Positions 29,064-38,858 of a stretch of 64,000 nucleotides of DNA are shown here, in pieces. The stretch is from Rodentibacter sp. JRC1. Lineage in GTDB: Bacteria; Pseudomonadota; Gammaproteobacteria; Enterobacterales; Pasteurellaceae. Positions within the stretch are counted from its first letter, which is position 1, and each line of letters opens with the position of its first letter. Below the pieces are notes generated by a model that was not told the origin of the DNA, ran no database searches, and worked only from the letters and a program-made list of their open reading frames with translations. The DNA is taken from contig NZ_BPWA01000001.1 in NCBI RefSeq assembly GCF_020521555.1, forward strand, positions 1,984,001 to 2,048,000, written 5' to 3'. The translations under genes were made by a program, and so were the position numbers.

Positions 29064-30740
29064 ATGCTTACTCAACTTACCATCAACAATTTTGCTATTG
29101 TTCGCCAACTTGACATTGAATTAGCGAAAGGAATGTCGGTGATTACCGGTGAAACCGGTGCCGGTAAATCTATTGCCATTGACGCGTTAGGTCTATGTTT
29201 AGGACAACGTGTCGAAAGTGCAATGGTTAGGGAGGGACAAGAACGGGCGGAAATTTGCGCAAGTTTTTATCTTGAAGCGCATAATCCGGCTTATCAATGG
29301 TTGCAAGCGCAAGAATTGCAAGATCCTGATAATCCTTCCGAATGTATTTTGCGTCGTGTTATCAATGCGGATGGACGCTCCAAAGCATTTATTAATAGCA
29401 CTCCGGTTTCGGCGGCTCAGCTCAAAGACGTGGGGCAGTATCTTATTCATATCAACGGGCAACATGCTTCCCAACTTTTACTCAAAAACGACTATCAACT
29501 TCAATTGGTTGATAGTTTTGCGCAGCATTCCAATTTACTTAATCAAATGCGGGAAGGTTATCGAATCTGGAAAAACCTACAAACCCAAGTTAAAACTTTT
29601 CAGCAGAAAGTAATAGAAAATGAAGCAAAGAAACAGTTGCTTCAGTATCAAGTTGAGGAGTTAGATGAATTTAATCTTCGCCCGAATGAGTATCTTGAAT
29701 TAGAAGAAGAACAACGTCGTTTATCAAATAGTGAGCAACTCACTCAACTTTCCCAGTCGGCACTACAAATTTTAAGTGAAAATGAAACTGTGAATGTGGA
29801 TACAATGCTGTATCGTGCAACTCAATATATTGATGAGTTAGCAGGATTGGATCCGCGATATGCGGATGCCGGAAATTTACTCAATGAAGCCCTGATTCAG
29901 GTACAAGAGGCGACAAATGAGATTCAGCATTTATCTTCAAATATTGAACAAGATCCGATATTGTTGCAAGAAATCGAACAACGTATGGGGCAAGCATTGC
30001 AACTGGCAAGAAAGCATAATGTAAAACCGGAAGAATTAGTTGAGCGGCATAAAAAATTAAAGGCGGAATTGACCGCACTTTTAGATTTTTCGGAAAGTGA
30101 AGAAGCATTAATTGAGCAAGAAAAAGCGGCATTTGCACAAATGCGGGTTACTGCGGCTGAATTAACGGCAAGTCGTCAAAAATCGGCGAATACATTGGCG
30201 CAACAAGTTACCCAATCAATTAAACGGCTTGCAATGGAAAATGCGGAATTTTACGTAGAACTAAAAGCCGATGGTGAAAAAATCGGCGCTAATGGTGCGG
30301 ATCAGGTTTTATTTACTTTGCGAAGTAATTTAGGGCAACAACCCCAACCGTTAGCGAAAGTTGCATCCGGTGGTGAACTTTCCCGTATTTCCTTAGCCAT
30401 TCAAGTACTAACTTCCGATCAATCTGCGATTCCGACTTTAATTTTTGATGAAGTAGATGTCGGCATCAGCGGCTCAACTGCAAGTGTTGTCGGCAAATTA
30501 TTGCGTCAATTAGGGAATAAATGCCAAGTACTTTGCGTTACCCATTTACCACAAGTGGCTTGCTGTGGGCATAATCAATTTAATGTGGAAAAATTTACGG
30601 TAGATGAAAAAACGGAAACAAAAATGACCGCACTTTCTCAAGAGGAACGAATACCGGCACTGGCTCGTTTGTTAGGCGGTAGCCAAATCACAGAACTTGC
30701 ATTGGCGAATGCGAGAGAGATGTTGGAATCGGTGGTATAG
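29064..30740 (+). CDS. recN: DNA repair ATPase RecN
   Basis: SMC-like protein for double-strand break repair. The 558 residues show Walker A GETGAGKS (about 31-38), long central coiled coils (about 150-370) and the C-terminal ABC part with signature ASGGELSRISLAIQVL and Walker B TLIFDEVDVGISG. Start is ATG 29064 (MLTQLTINNFAIV), the conserved N-terminus; the upstream in-frame ATG adds six residues only. SOS control is indicated by the LexA box upstream. Confidence 0.96.
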   Translation: MLTQLTINNFAIVRQLDIELAKGMSVITGETGAGKSIAIDALGLCLGQRVESAMVREGQERAEICASFYLEAHNPAYQWLQAQELQDPDNPSECILRRVINADGRSKAFINSTPVSAAQLKDVGQYLIHINGQHASQLLLKNDYQLQLVDSFAQHSNLLNQMREGYRIWKNLQTQVKTFQQKVIENEAKKQLLQYQVEELDEFNLRPNEYLELEEEQRRLSNSEQLTQLSQSALQILSENETVNVDTMLYRATQYIDELAGLDPRYADAGNLLNEALIQVQEATNEIQHLSSNIEQDPILLQEIEQRMGQALQLARKHNVKPEELVERHKKLKAELTALLDFSESEEALIEQEKAAFAQMRVTAAELTASRQKSANTLAQQVTQSIKRLAMENAEFYVELKADGEKIGANGADQVLFTLRSNLGQQPQPLAKVASGGELSRISLAIQVLTSDQSAIPTLIFDEVDVGISGSTASVVGKLLRQLGNKCQVLCVTHLPQVACCGHNQFNVEKFTVDEKTETKMTALSQEERIPALARLLGGSQITELALANAREMLESVV

Positions 30741-30945
30741 TTTTATTTCCCTATAGACCTATAGAAAAATTATCTGGGAAAGCTAACGTGATTTCATACC
30801 GGCAAGAAGCGGTATTCCTAAACAAGCTGGACGGATAAAATAACGGGTTTTATTAGTTCAAGACTAATCGTATTTGACATAGCAGCAATCTGTCTTGAAG
30901 CGGGAAAAGAAAAATAAATTCTCTTTTCATTCTCGCTTTTTCATT
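30741..30945 (+). ncRNA. Candidate structured RNA or recN 3' leader-type region
   Basis: No coding frame is apparent. Predicted structures by eye: ATACCG/CGGTAT (30796-30801 and 30810-30815); ATTAGT/ACTAAT (30852-30857 and 30863-30868); an alternative TTCAAGAC/GTCTTGAA (30857-30864 and 30892-30899) that excludes the previous one; and a terminator-like bulged stem at 30900-30936 followed by TTTTT. A separate promoter for the next gene lies after it, so a terminated RNA, either independent or from the recN 3' end, is plausible. I do not recognise the family. Confidence 0.4.
30900..30942 (+). terminator. Probable terminator downstream of recN
   Basis: GCGGGAAAAGA (30900-30910) pairs with TCTTTT-CATT-CTCGC (30922-30936), with one G-U pair and a CATT bulge, and is followed by TTTTTC. 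Confidence 0.55.
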
Positions 30946-30953
30946 AAATAAAA

Positions 30954-30982
30954 GATACAGCAAATGAAGAAATTGCTATAAT
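30954..30982 (+). promoter_or_regulatory. Probable promoter of the DUF441 gene
   Basis: Perfect -10 TATAAT (30977-30982) with a weak -35-like GATACA 17 bases upstream. It lies about 70 bases before the DUF441 start and after the recN terminator. Confidence 0.5.
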
Positions 30983-31049
30983 TCCCCCTTAAATTTATCC
31001 GTTTATCTGTAAAAAAACGCTCGTTTTATAAGTGAACTTTGGGAGCATT

Positions 31050-31502
31050 ATGTCATTGCAATTTAATATGATCGCCCTGTTATTGGTAGTTTTAATTGTT
31101 CTTGGTTTGATTAGCCATAATAGCGCTATTACCGTTTCTGCCGCTGTGTTATTGATTATGCAGCAAACCTTTTTATCCGAATACATACCTCTACTTGAGA
31201 AATACGGTTTAAAGATCGGCATTATTATTTTGACGATTGGCGTATTGAGTCCCTTGGTTTCCGGCAAAATTCAATTACCTGATTTATCGGGTTTATTAAG
31301 TTGGAAAATGGTGCTTTCCATTGGGGTAGGCATTTTTGTCGCTTGGCTTGCGGGAAAAGGCGTTCCGCTTATGGGGGAACAGCCCGTATTGGTTACCGGT
31401 TTGCTGATCGGCACGATTCTCGGTGTTTCATTTCTTGGTGGAATTCCCGTCGGGCCGCTTATTGCAGCAGGCATTTTGGCATTATTAATGGGAAAATTGT
31501 AA
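31050..31502 (+). CDS. DUF441 (YeaL-like) membrane protein
   Basis: Small inner-membrane protein of 150 residues with about four hydrophobic segments and the family signatures [14 protein letters not shown] and [21 protein letters not shown]. Function is unknown across the family. I start at ATG 31050 (MSLQFNM) because GGGAG lies four to five bases upstream; an upstream GTG would include the ribosome site. It is four bases before the DUF423 gene and probably co-transcribed with it and hrpA. Confidence 0.85.
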   Translation: MSLQFNMIALLLVVLIVLGLISHNSAITVSAAVLLIMQQTFLSEYIPLLEKYGLKIGIIILTIGVLSPLVSGKIQLPDLSGLLSWKMVLSIGVGIFVAWLAGKGVPLMGEQPVLVTGLLIGTILGVSFLGGIPVGPLIAAGILALLMGKL

Positions 31503-31505
31503 GTA

Positions 31506-31898
31506 ATGAAGAATAGTAAATGGTTATCAGTTGCCGCACTGAGCGGTTTTTTATGTGTTGGCATTGGGGCTTTTGTTGCTCATCGCTTAGGTCAAATTTT
31601 AGAACCCAAAGCCCTATCGTGGGTTGATACCGCCATAAAATATCAAATGTTTCACACTATTGCCATTATGGGAATCGGCATTGCGCAAATAAGTCGGGAA
31701 CAATTTGCTTTGAATAAAACGCTCAATTTTACAGCTTGTTCTTGGACATTCGGTATGCTTTTCTTCTGCGGTAGTTTATATTTGCTCGCCCTTGGTGCGG
31801 GCAAATTTATGGTTTGGCTGCCCCCTATCGGCGGAATGCTGTTTTTAATCGGATGGCTGTGTTTGGCCTACGGCGGTTTCAAATCTAAATCAGTATGA
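31506..31898 (+). CDS. DUF423 (YgdD-like) membrane protein
   Basis: A 130-residue inner-membrane protein with four hydrophobic segments: N-terminal VAALSGFLCVGIGAFVAH, then MFHTIAIMGIGIAQ, TFGMLFFCGSLYLLAL and GGMLFLIGWLCLAYGG. These match the DUF423 family of unknown function, in which the AHxL..ILEP..L.W...A.KYQMFHT pattern is conserved. Its stop overlaps the hrpA start by four bases (ATGA). Confidence 0.85.
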   Translation: MKNSKWLSVAALSGFLCVGIGAFVAHRLGQILEPKALSWVDTAIKYQMFHTIAIMGIGIAQISREQFALNKTLNFTACSWTFGMLFFCGSLYLLALGAGKFMVWLPPIGGMLFLIGWLCLAYGGFKSKSV

Positions 31899-34800
31899 AA
31901 AAAAGAACAATAAAGCAAAAATTAAATCCTTTACAGCAGGATCTTCTCTCTCAATTAAATGATGTTATGTTGACGGATATGCGTCGTTTATCTGCCCGTA
32001 TTTATGGCATCGGTAAAATTAAAAATCAATCTACCCAACAAGCGGTAGCGGCAGAAATTGAACAACAAATTCAACAAGCTAAATTACGCATAGAACAACG
32101 TCAAAGTGCGGTTAAAAATCCGATTGTTTTTCCGGATAGTTTACCGGTGAGTCAACGCAAAGCCGAAATTGAAAAATTGCTATTAAATCACCAAGTGATT
32201 GTTGTCGCAGGGGAAACCGGCTCCGGCAAAACCACACAGTTACCTAAAATGTGCTTAGAACTTGGGTTAGGTAATCGGGGAATGATCGGGCATACTCAGC
32301 CTCGCCGTATTGCCGCCCGCTCTGTCGCTACACGTATCGCAGAAGAACTGCAAACGGAAGTTGGTGAGCTGGTGGGGTATAAAGTCCGTTTTAACGATCA
32401 AATCGGTAACAATACCCAAATTAAGCTGATGACCGATGGGATTTTGCTTGCTGAAATCCAAACGGATCGTTTTCTTAACCAATATTCCTGCTTAATTATT
32501 GATGAAGCCCATGAGCGTAGTTTGAATAACGATTTTATTCTCGGCTATTTGAAACAACTTCTTCCTCGTCGCCCTGATCTCAAATTAATCATCACCTCTG
32601 CAACCATTGATGTAGAATGTTTTTCTAAGCATTTTGATAATGCGCCTATTATTGAAGTTTCCGGTAGAACCTATCCCGTAGAAGTGCGATATCGCCCGAT
32701 TGTTGAGGAAGAAGAACAAGATCAATTACAAGGCATTTTAAATGCGGTGGATGAGCTACAAGCTGAAGGGCGTGGGGATATTTTGATTTTTATGAACGGT
32801 GAACGGGAAATCCGTGATACCGCTGAAGCATTACAAAAACAAAATTTAAAACACACGGAAATTTTACCGCTCTTTGCCCGCCTTTCTGCGCAGGAACAAA
32901 ACAAAATTTTTCACTCAAGCGGATTAAATCGAATTGTGCTTGCCACGAACGTAGCGGAAACCTCGCTTACCGTACCGGGGATTAAATATGTTATCGATCC
33001 CGGTACCGCACGTATTTCCCGTTACAGCTACCGCACCAAGGTGCAACGTCTTCCGATTGAACCTATTTCACAGGCTTCGGCTAATCAGCGTAAAGGGCGT
33101 TGCGGGCGGGTGAGTGAAGGTATTTGTATTCGTCTTTATTCCGAGGAGGATTTTCATTCCCGTCCGGAATTTACCGATCCTGAAATTTTACGAACCAACT
33201 TGGCATCCGTAATCTTACAAATGACGGCGTTAGGTTTGGATGACATTGAAGACTTCCCGTTTGTCGATGCACCGGATAAGCGGCATATTCAAGACGGCGT
33301 GAAATTATTGGAAGAGTTGGGGGCGTTTGAATATTTCTCCTCCCGTAAAAAGATTCGTGGAGATACTTCTAATATTGAAGAACAAAGCGAAGAGAAGAGT
33401 ATCTTTAACACATCCTTACAACGTAAATTAACCGCGATTGGTAAGCAACTTGCCCAGCTCCCGGTTGATCCTAGATTGGCAAAAATGCTTCTAAGTGCGG
33501 TCAATTTCGGTTGCGTTTATGAAGTAATGGTTATTGTCTCCGCATTATCTATTCAAGATCCGCGTGAACGTCCGATAGAAAAACAGCAAGCGGCAGATGA
33601 AAAACACCGCCGTTTTGCCGATAAAAAGTCAGATTTCTTAGCTTTTTTAAATCTTTGGAACTATCTTCAATCACAGCAAAAAGAACTTAGCAAAAATCAG
33701 TTCCGTCGCCAATGCCAAAAAGATTTTTTAAATTATTTGCGTATTCGTGAATGGCAGGATATTTATCAGCAAATCCGCCTTGCCGTACGTGAAATGGGGC
33801 TGCCGATTAATTCGGAGAAAGCGGAATATCAGCAAATTCATACCGCACTTTTAAGCGGTTTACTTTCTCACATCGGCTTAAAAGAAACGGAAAAACAACA
33901 ATATCTTGGTGCACGCAATGCGCATTTTGCTATTTTTCCAAATTCCGTACTCTTCAAAAAACAACCGAAATGGATCATAGCGGCTGAATTGGTGGAAACC
34001 TCCAAACTTTGGGGGCGAATGGTGGCAGAAATTGAGCCGGAATGGATTGAACCCTTGGCGGTGCACCTAACGAAAAAATCTTATTCCGAGCCCCGTTGGT
34101 CAAAATCTCGAGGCTCGGTGATTGCCAATGAAAAAGTGAGTTTATACGGCGTGCAGATTGTCGCGGCACGAGCGGTGAATTATGGTGCAATTGATCCTGC
34201 GGTGAGCCGTGAGATTTTTATTCAATCAGCATTGGTGGAAGGGGATTGGAATACCAGACATCCGTTTTTTAAGCAAAATCAACGCTTGATTCGTGAAGTG
34301 GAAGAACTGGAACATAAAAGCCGTCGCCGTGATATTTTGGTGGATGAACGCACATTGTTTGAGTTTTATGATCAACGTATCGGTACAGAAGTAGTATCGC
34401 AAAAGCATTTCGATACTTGGTGGAAAAAAGCCTCAAAACAAAATCCTGATCTCCTTAATTTCGAGCGTTCTTTCTTGATTAATAATGATGCGGATCAAGT
34501 TAGCAAATTGGATTTTCCGAATTTTTGGCATCAAGGGAATTTGAAATTAAAACTCACTTATCAATTTGAGCCGGGGACGGAAGCCGATGGGGTTACGGTG
34601 CATATTCCGTTGCCGTTGCTCAATCAGGTGGAAATGACGGGGTTCGATTGGCAAATTCCGGGCTTGCGTGAAGAATTGGTGATTGCACTGATAAAGTCTT
34701 TGCCGAAATCTTACCGCCGTAATTTTGTACCTGCGCCGAATTATGCTCAGGCTTTTTTACATCGCTCCGTACCCTTGGAAAAACCGTTATTAGATACGCT

Positions 34801-35869
34801 GATTTATGAATTACGCCGTATGACGGGCGTAATGGTGGAAGCTGAGCATTGGAATTGGCAACAAATTCCAAGTCATTTAAAAATGACTTTCCGTGTGGTG
34901 GATGAAAAAGGTAAGAAAATTGCCGAATCTATGGATTTGGATACGCTGAAATTTGATTTAAAAGAGCGTGTGCAAGAAAGTATTTCCGCAGTGGCAGATG
35001 ATGGCATTGAGCAAAGTGGCGCACATATTTGGAATTTCGCCGATCTACCGCAGTTTTACGAACAGAAAAAACAGGGATTCAGTGTAAAAGCCTTTCCGGC
35101 GATTGTGGATGAGAAAGATGCCGTAGGCGTTAAACTTTTTGAAACCGAATTTGAACAATCTGTGGCAATGCAGCAGGGACTACGCCGCTTATTGTTACTT
35201 AACGTGCCGTCTCCAATCAAATATTTACACGAAAAATTGCCGAATAAATCCAAGTTAGGTTTGTATTTCACGCCATTTGGGCGAGTGTTGGAGTTAATTG
35301 ACGATTGTATTGCTTGCGCAGTGGATAAACTCATTACTGATTTTGGCGGCTTTGTATGGAATGAAGAGGGGTTTGAAAAACTTCGGGATTTTGTACGGGA
35401 AAATTTGAATGAAGTAACGGTTGATATTGCTCAAAAGGTAGAACAGATTCTGACATTCACTCATGCTTTGAATCAACGCTTAAAAGGAAAAATGGATTTT
35501 ACGATGGCGTTTGCCTTTTCAGATATTAAAGCTCAACTTAGCGGCTTGGTGTATCAAGGCTTTGTACAAAAGAGCGGTTATGAGCGATTACCGGATTTAT
35601 TACGTTATTTACAAGCCATTGATAAGCGAATTGACAAACTTTTACAAGATGTCAACCGTGATCGCGCGGCAATGTTACGTGTAGAGCAGGTTCAGCAATC
35701 TTATCAGCAACTGCTTGCCAAACTGCCGAAATCTAAACCGATTTCTAATGAAATAGCGGAGATCAGATATATGATTGAAGAATTGCGCGTAAGTTTATTT
35801 GCGCAGCAACTAGGAACAAAATATCAGGTTTCCGATAAGCGAATTTTAAATTTAATTTCGGGGTTCTAG
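31895..35869 (+). CDS. hrpA: ATP-dependent RNA helicase HrpA
   Basis: Large DEAH-box helicase, 1324 residues, implicated in resolving stalled ribosomes and in mRNA processing. Motifs: Walker A GETGSGKTTQLP (about 107-118), TQPRRIAA, DEAH box IIDEAHERS, SATIDVE, and motif VI QRKGRCGRVSEG. These are followed by the helicase-associated HA2 and OB-fold domains and a long C-terminal DUF3418 region. Length matches the E. coli protein (1300). Coupled to the DUF423 gene through the ATGA overlap. Confidence 0.95.
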   Translation: MKKRTIKQKLNPLQQDLLSQLNDVMLTDMRRLSARIYGIGKIKNQSTQQAVAAEIEQQIQQAKLRIEQRQSAVKNPIVFPDSLPVSQRKAEIEKLLLNHQVIVVAGETGSGKTTQLPKMCLELGLGNRGMIGHTQPRRIAARSVATRIAEELQTEVGELVGYKVRFNDQIGNNTQIKLMTDGILLAEIQTDRFLNQYSCLIIDEAHERSLNNDFILGYLKQLLPRRPDLKLIITSATIDVECFSKHFDNAPIIEVSGRTYPVEVRYRPIVEEEEQDQLQGILNAVDELQAEGRGDILIFMNGEREIRDTAEALQKQNLKHTEILPLFARLSAQEQNKIFHSSGLNRIVLATNVAETSLTVPGIKYVIDPGTARISRYSYRTKVQRLPIEPISQASANQRKGRCGRVSEGICIRLYSEEDFHSRPEFTDPEILRTNLASVILQMTALGLDDIEDFPFVDAPDKRHIQDGVKLLEELGAFEYFSSRKKIRGDTSNIEEQSEEKSIFNTSLQRKLTAIGKQLAQLPVDPRLAKMLLSAVNFGCVYEVMVIVSALSIQDPRERPIEKQQAADEKHRRFADKKSDFLAFLNLWNYLQSQQKELSKNQFRRQCQKDFLNYLRIREWQDIYQQIRLAVREMGLPINSEKAEYQQIHTALLSGLLSHIGLKETEKQQYLGARNAHFAIFPNSVLFKKQPKWIIAAELVETSKLWGRMVAEIEPEWIEPLAVHLTKKSYSEPRWSKSRGSVIANEKVSLYGVQIVAARAVNYGAIDPAVSREIFIQSALVEGDWNTRHPFFKQNQRLIREVEELEHKSRRRDILVDERTLFEFYDQRIGTEVVSQKHFDTWWKKASKQNPDLLNFERSFLINNDADQVSKLDFPNFWHQGNLKLKLTYQFEPGTEADGVTVHIPLPLLNQVEMTGFDWQIPGLREELVIALIKSLPKSYRRNFVPAPNYAQAFLHRSVPLEKPLLDTLIYELRRMTGVMVEAEHWNWQQIPSHLKMTFRVVDEKGKKIAESMDLDTLKFDLKERVQESISAVADDGIEQSGAHIWNFADLPQFYEQKKQGFSVKAFPAIVDEKDAVGVKLFETEFEQSVAMQQGLRRLLLLNVPSPIKYLHEKLPNKSKLGLYFTPFGRVLELIDDCIACAVDKLITDFGGFVWNEEGFEKLRDFVRENLNEVTVDIAQKVEQILTFTHALNQRLKGKMDFTMAFAFSDIKAQLSGLVYQGFVQKSGYERLPDLLRYLQAIDKRIDKLLQDVNRDRAAMLRVEQVQQSYQQLLAKLPKSKPISNEIAEIRYMIEELRVSLFAQQLGTKYQVSDKRILNLISGF

Positions 35870-35981
35870 TGCATTTCTGCAAAAAGGCAAAATGCCTCCT
35901 TAATTGGATTATTATTTAACAACGATGAATATGTCGGGTTAGTCATTTCATCATTTTTAGATAATGTATCATCTCTTTTAT

Positions 35982-36020
35982 AACCTGTGATCATAAATTA
36001 AGCACAGGTTTTTATTTTTT
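35982..36020 (+). terminator. Terminator after hrpA
   Basis: AACCTGTG (35982-35989) and CACAGGTT (36003-36010) form an 8 bp stem with a 13 nt loop followed by TTTATTTTTT. The rest of the 248-base spacer shows only AT-rich DNA and a small GCATT/AATGC hairpin near 35870-35895. Confidence 0.85.
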
Positions 36021-36117
36021 GTGAGCTACTTCAAAGTTTCAACAAAAAGTATAAACCTTATATTTTTTTTATAGTCTTTTAGACGTATGATTTTCACATA
36101 TATATTTGGAGAAAAAT

Positions 36118-36750
36118 ATGCCTGAAACTCAACAATTTAGTCAGCGTGATGTTGAAATTATTAATGAAGAAGTCGTGTATGACGGTTTTTTTACACTAAA
36201 AAAAATTCAATTTAAGCACAAACTTTTTGCCGGTGGAGAGAGCGGAGTTGTTACCCGAGAACTACTTATTAAAGGTGCCGCTTCAGCCGTGATTGCTTAT
36301 GATCCTAAAGAAGATACCGTGGTATTGGTCGAACAGGTTCGTATCGGTGCGGCTTACTATCCCGAACCGAATCATTCTCCTTGGTTATTGGAATTAATTG
36401 CGGGAATGGTTGAAAAAGGAGAACGGCCGGAAGAGGTTGCATTGCGGGAAAGTAAAGAGGAAGCCGGTATCATCGTAGAGCATTTAACGCATTGCTTAAG
36501 TGTGTGGGATAGTCCCGGCGGTGTGGTTGAACGGATTCATTTATTTGTAGGGCAAGTCGATAGTTCTACTGCAAAGGGGATTCACGGCTTGGACTGTGAA
36601 GACGAAGATATCAAAGTACATGTTGTGAAACGTGAACAAGCGTATCAATGGGTATGTGAAGGGAAGATTGATAACGGCATTGCCGTAATGGGCGTGCAAT
36701 GGCTTCAATTAAATTATGCCCGATTACAACAATGTTGGTTACAAAGTTAG
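36118..36750 (+). CDS. nudF: ADP-ribose pyrophosphatase (Nudix)
   Basis: Hydrolyses ADP-ribose to AMP and ribose-5-phosphate. The 210 residues contain a complete Nudix box, beginning GMVEKGE and ending RESKEEAGI (about residues 101-123). Start ATG 36118 follows GGAG by six bases; a TTG 12 bases upstream is in the ribosome site. It is nine bases before cpdA, matching the nudF-cpdA order of enteric and Haemophilus genomes. Confidence 0.94.
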   Translation: MPETQQFSQRDVEIINEEVVYDGFFTLKKIQFKHKLFAGGESGVVTRELLIKGAASAVIAYDPKEDTVVLVEQVRIGAAYYPEPNHSPWLLELIAGMVEKGERPEEVALRESKEEAGIIVEHLTHCLSVWDSPGGVVERIHLFVGQVDSSTAKGIHGLDCEDEDIKVHVVKREQAYQWVCEGKIDNGIAVMGVQWLQLNYARLQQCWLQS

Positions 36751-36759
36751 GAGATATCA

Positions 36760-37584
36760 ATGAAAAATACGTTTGTTTATCAGTCTGAGCAAGCTGTAAT
36801 TAAATTGTTGCAAGTTACGGATTCACATCTATTCAAAGATGAAAAAACAGAATTATTAGGTGTAAATACGCAGGCAAGTTTTGCACAAGTTTTAAGGGAA
36901 ATTCAACAGGAAAAAACGGAATTTGATATTATTCTTGCCACCGGTGATTTGGTGCAAGACAGCAGCAATGAAGGCTATCAACGTTTTGTGGAAATGATAA
37001 AACCTTTTGGTAAGCCTGTTTTTTGGATTCCGGGTAATCATGATTTTCAGCCTAATATGGTGGAAAATCTGAAACAATCCCCGCTGGAAAATGCAAAGCA
37101 TATTTTGCTGGGAGAACGTTGGCAGGCTTTATTGCTGGACAGTCAGGTTTATGGTGTGTCACACGGCGGGCTTAGTCAACATCAACTTGATTTGTTGAAA
37201 GTTACCCTAGCAAAATATCCGGAACGTTATACCTTAATCGTTTTTCATCATCACGTATTGCCGACAAATTCGGCTTGGCTGGATCAGCATAATTTACGGA
37301 ACTCTCACGAATTGCTTGATGTGCTGGCTCCGTTTAAAAATGTGAAGGCGATTTTATATGGTCATATTCATCAGCAAGTAGATGGTCAGTGGCAAGGGTA
37401 TCAAGTGATGGCTACACCATCAACCTGTATTCAATTTAAAGCGGATAGCCATCATTTTGCATTAGATACGGTTCAACCGGGGTGGCGTGAAATTGATTTA
37501 TATCCCGATGGCGCTATTGTGACAAAAGTAAAAAGGATTCAACAGGCGACTTTTTTACCGAATATGCAGGAAGATGGTTATTAA
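36760..37584 (+). CDS. cpdA: 3',5'-cyclic-AMP phosphodiesterase CpdA
   Basis: Metallophosphoesterase that degrades cAMP and so tunes CRP activity and competence. The 274 residues contain the metal ligands in order: VTDSH (D, H), TGDLVQD, GNHD, FHHH and YGHIH. Length equals the E. coli enzyme (275). Co-transcribed with nudF. CRP-type sites elsewhere in this window (afu, gnt) are downstream outputs of the cAMP pool it controls. Confidence 0.95.
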   Translation: MKNTFVYQSEQAVIKLLQVTDSHLFKDEKTELLGVNTQASFAQVLREIQQEKTEFDIILATGDLVQDSSNEGYQRFVEMIKPFGKPVFWIPGNHDFQPNMVENLKQSPLENAKHILLGERWQALLLDSQVYGVSHGGLSQHQLDLLKVTLAKYPERYTLIVFHHHVLPTNSAWLDQHNLRNSHELLDVLAPFKNVKAILYGHIHQQVDGQWQGYQVMATPSTCIQFKADSHHFALDTVQPGWREIDLYPDGAIVTKVKRIQQATFLPNMQEDGY

Positions 37585-37592
37585 ATACGGTG

Positions 37593-37637
37593 AAAGTGCG
37601 GTCAATTAAAACAATGTTTTTTCTGACCGCACTTTTT
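37593..37637. terminator. Bidirectional uptake-signal terminator between cpdA and yjdM
   Basis: AAAGTGCGGTCA (37593-37604) and TGACCGCACTTT (37624-37635) form a 12 bp stem with runs of T on the plus side. It lies between two convergent genes. Confidence 0.8.
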
Positions 37638-37647
37638 GTTTGGTGAA

Positions 37648-37974
37648 CTAGGCTTTTTTCAAAAATTCAGATTTCAGCATAATCTTGCCACAATCCACAT
37701 TATGATCACCCTTGACCAAACGAATATTTTTAAATTTTGCACCTTTCTTTAATACTTCAGATGAGCCTTTCAATTTTAAGTCTTTGATGAGAAGCACATC
37801 ATCGCCATCAGCCAGTAAGTTACCGTTACTGTCTTTCACGATTAGTTGATCTTCATCGACTTCAACCGGTTCATTATCATTCCACTCGTAAGCACAATCA
37901 GGGCAAACGAAATTGACGGAATCGTGATAAACATATTCGCCTTGGCATTTAGGACAAGCTGGCATTTTATCCAT
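37648..37974 (-). CDS. yjdM: YjdM/PhnA-family zinc ribbon protein
   Basis: A 108-residue cytoplasmic protein with an N-terminal zinc ribbon (CPKC...CPDC, residues about 7-27) and the PhnA domain ending [20 protein letters not shown]. The old name PhnA suggested phosphonoacetate hydrolysis, but the E. coli homologue is not needed for phosphonate use, so function is uncertain. Monocistronic by position, convergent with cpdA. Confidence 0.9.
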   Translation of the reverse strand: MDKMPACPKCQGEYVYHDSVNFVCPDCAYEWNDNEPVEVDEDQLIVKDSNGNLLADGDDVLLIKDLKLKGSSEVLKKGAKFKNIRLVKGDHNVDCGKIMLKSEFLKKA

Positions 37975-38078
37975 TGGGTTTTCCTTCCTAATTAAATATA
38001 ATGGGGCGCGAGTATAGCAAAAAATGAGTCGTGCTCCAAAAGTGCGGTCGTTTTTTTAATGATTTTTGAGGAAAACAA

Positions 38079-38636
38079 ATGAAAAAACAAATTTTATCCA
38101 TTGTATTAGGTTCAATTGTCTTTAACGGATCTGCCTTTGCGCATAATTTACAGCTTGAACAAACCGTGCCGACCGCAAAGGTATCGGAATACGGGGAAAT
38201 TATACTGACCGGAAAATCCGTTCAATTTCAACCTTGGACATCTTCTGCATTAGCGGGGAAAGTGAGAATTGTTCATCATTTAGCGGGAAGAACCGCAGCG
38301 AAAGAGAAAAATCAGGCGATGATTGATGCCATTAAAAACGCGCATTTTAATCCGACAAAATATCAGACGACAACCATCATTAATGCCGATGATGCCATTG
38401 TCGGCACTGGTATGTTTGTGAAAAACAGTGCAGAGAAAGGTAAAACGGAAAACCCACACAGCCAAGTGGTGTTAGATGATCAAAGTACGGTGAAGCAGGC
38501 TTGGGGGCTGAATGCAAAGGATAGTGCGATTATTGTGCTTGATAAAGCCGGCAAAGTAAAATTCGTAAAAGAAGGGAAATTGTCTAACGCTGATATTCAA
38601 GAAGTGATTGCCTTGGTAAATGGATTAACGAAATAA
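38079..38636 (+). CDS. ytfJ: YtfJ-family periplasmic thioredoxin-like protein
   Basis: A 185-residue exported protein with a clear signal peptide (KKQILSIVLGSIVFNGSAFA, cleavage before HNLQ). The mature part has a thioredoxin-like fold predicted from family membership but no CxxC. Signature blocks are GKVRIVHHLAGR and QVVLDDQSTVKQAWGL. No role is established. It is monocistronic and followed by its own terminator. Confidence 0.88.
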   Translation: MKKQILSIVLGSIVFNGSAFAHNLQLEQTVPTAKVSEYGEIILTGKSVQFQPWTSSALAGKVRIVHHLAGRTAAKEKNQAMIDAIKNAHFNPTKYQTTTIINADDAIVGTGMFVKNSAEKGKTENPHSQVVLDDQSTVKQAWGLNAKDSAIIVLDKAGKVKFVKEGKLSNADIQEVIALVNGLTK

Positions 38637-38667
38637 AAACAACCATACTAAGTTGAGTATGCTCAAA

Positions 38668-38705
38668 GTGCGGTTGAAAATCGAATTATTTCAACCGTAT
38701 TTTCT
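38668..38705 (+). terminator. Terminator after ytfJ
   Basis: CGGTTGAAA (38671-38679) pairs with TTTCAACCG (38689-38697), followed by TATTTTCTC. One arm overlaps an uptake signal (AAAGTGCGGTT). Confidence 0.75.
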
Positions 38706-38858
38706 CTCTCCAATCTGACCTCACTTTAACAACAACTTCATTGCATAAGTTTATAAAACCTTTTAAACTAAGCCGCCATTTTTTTCTGTATTAATGGTTA
38801 ATTATCCCCTTTCTTTTTGTTTCTTTAAAAGCTACCTGTGAGTAGCAAAGGATTTCTT

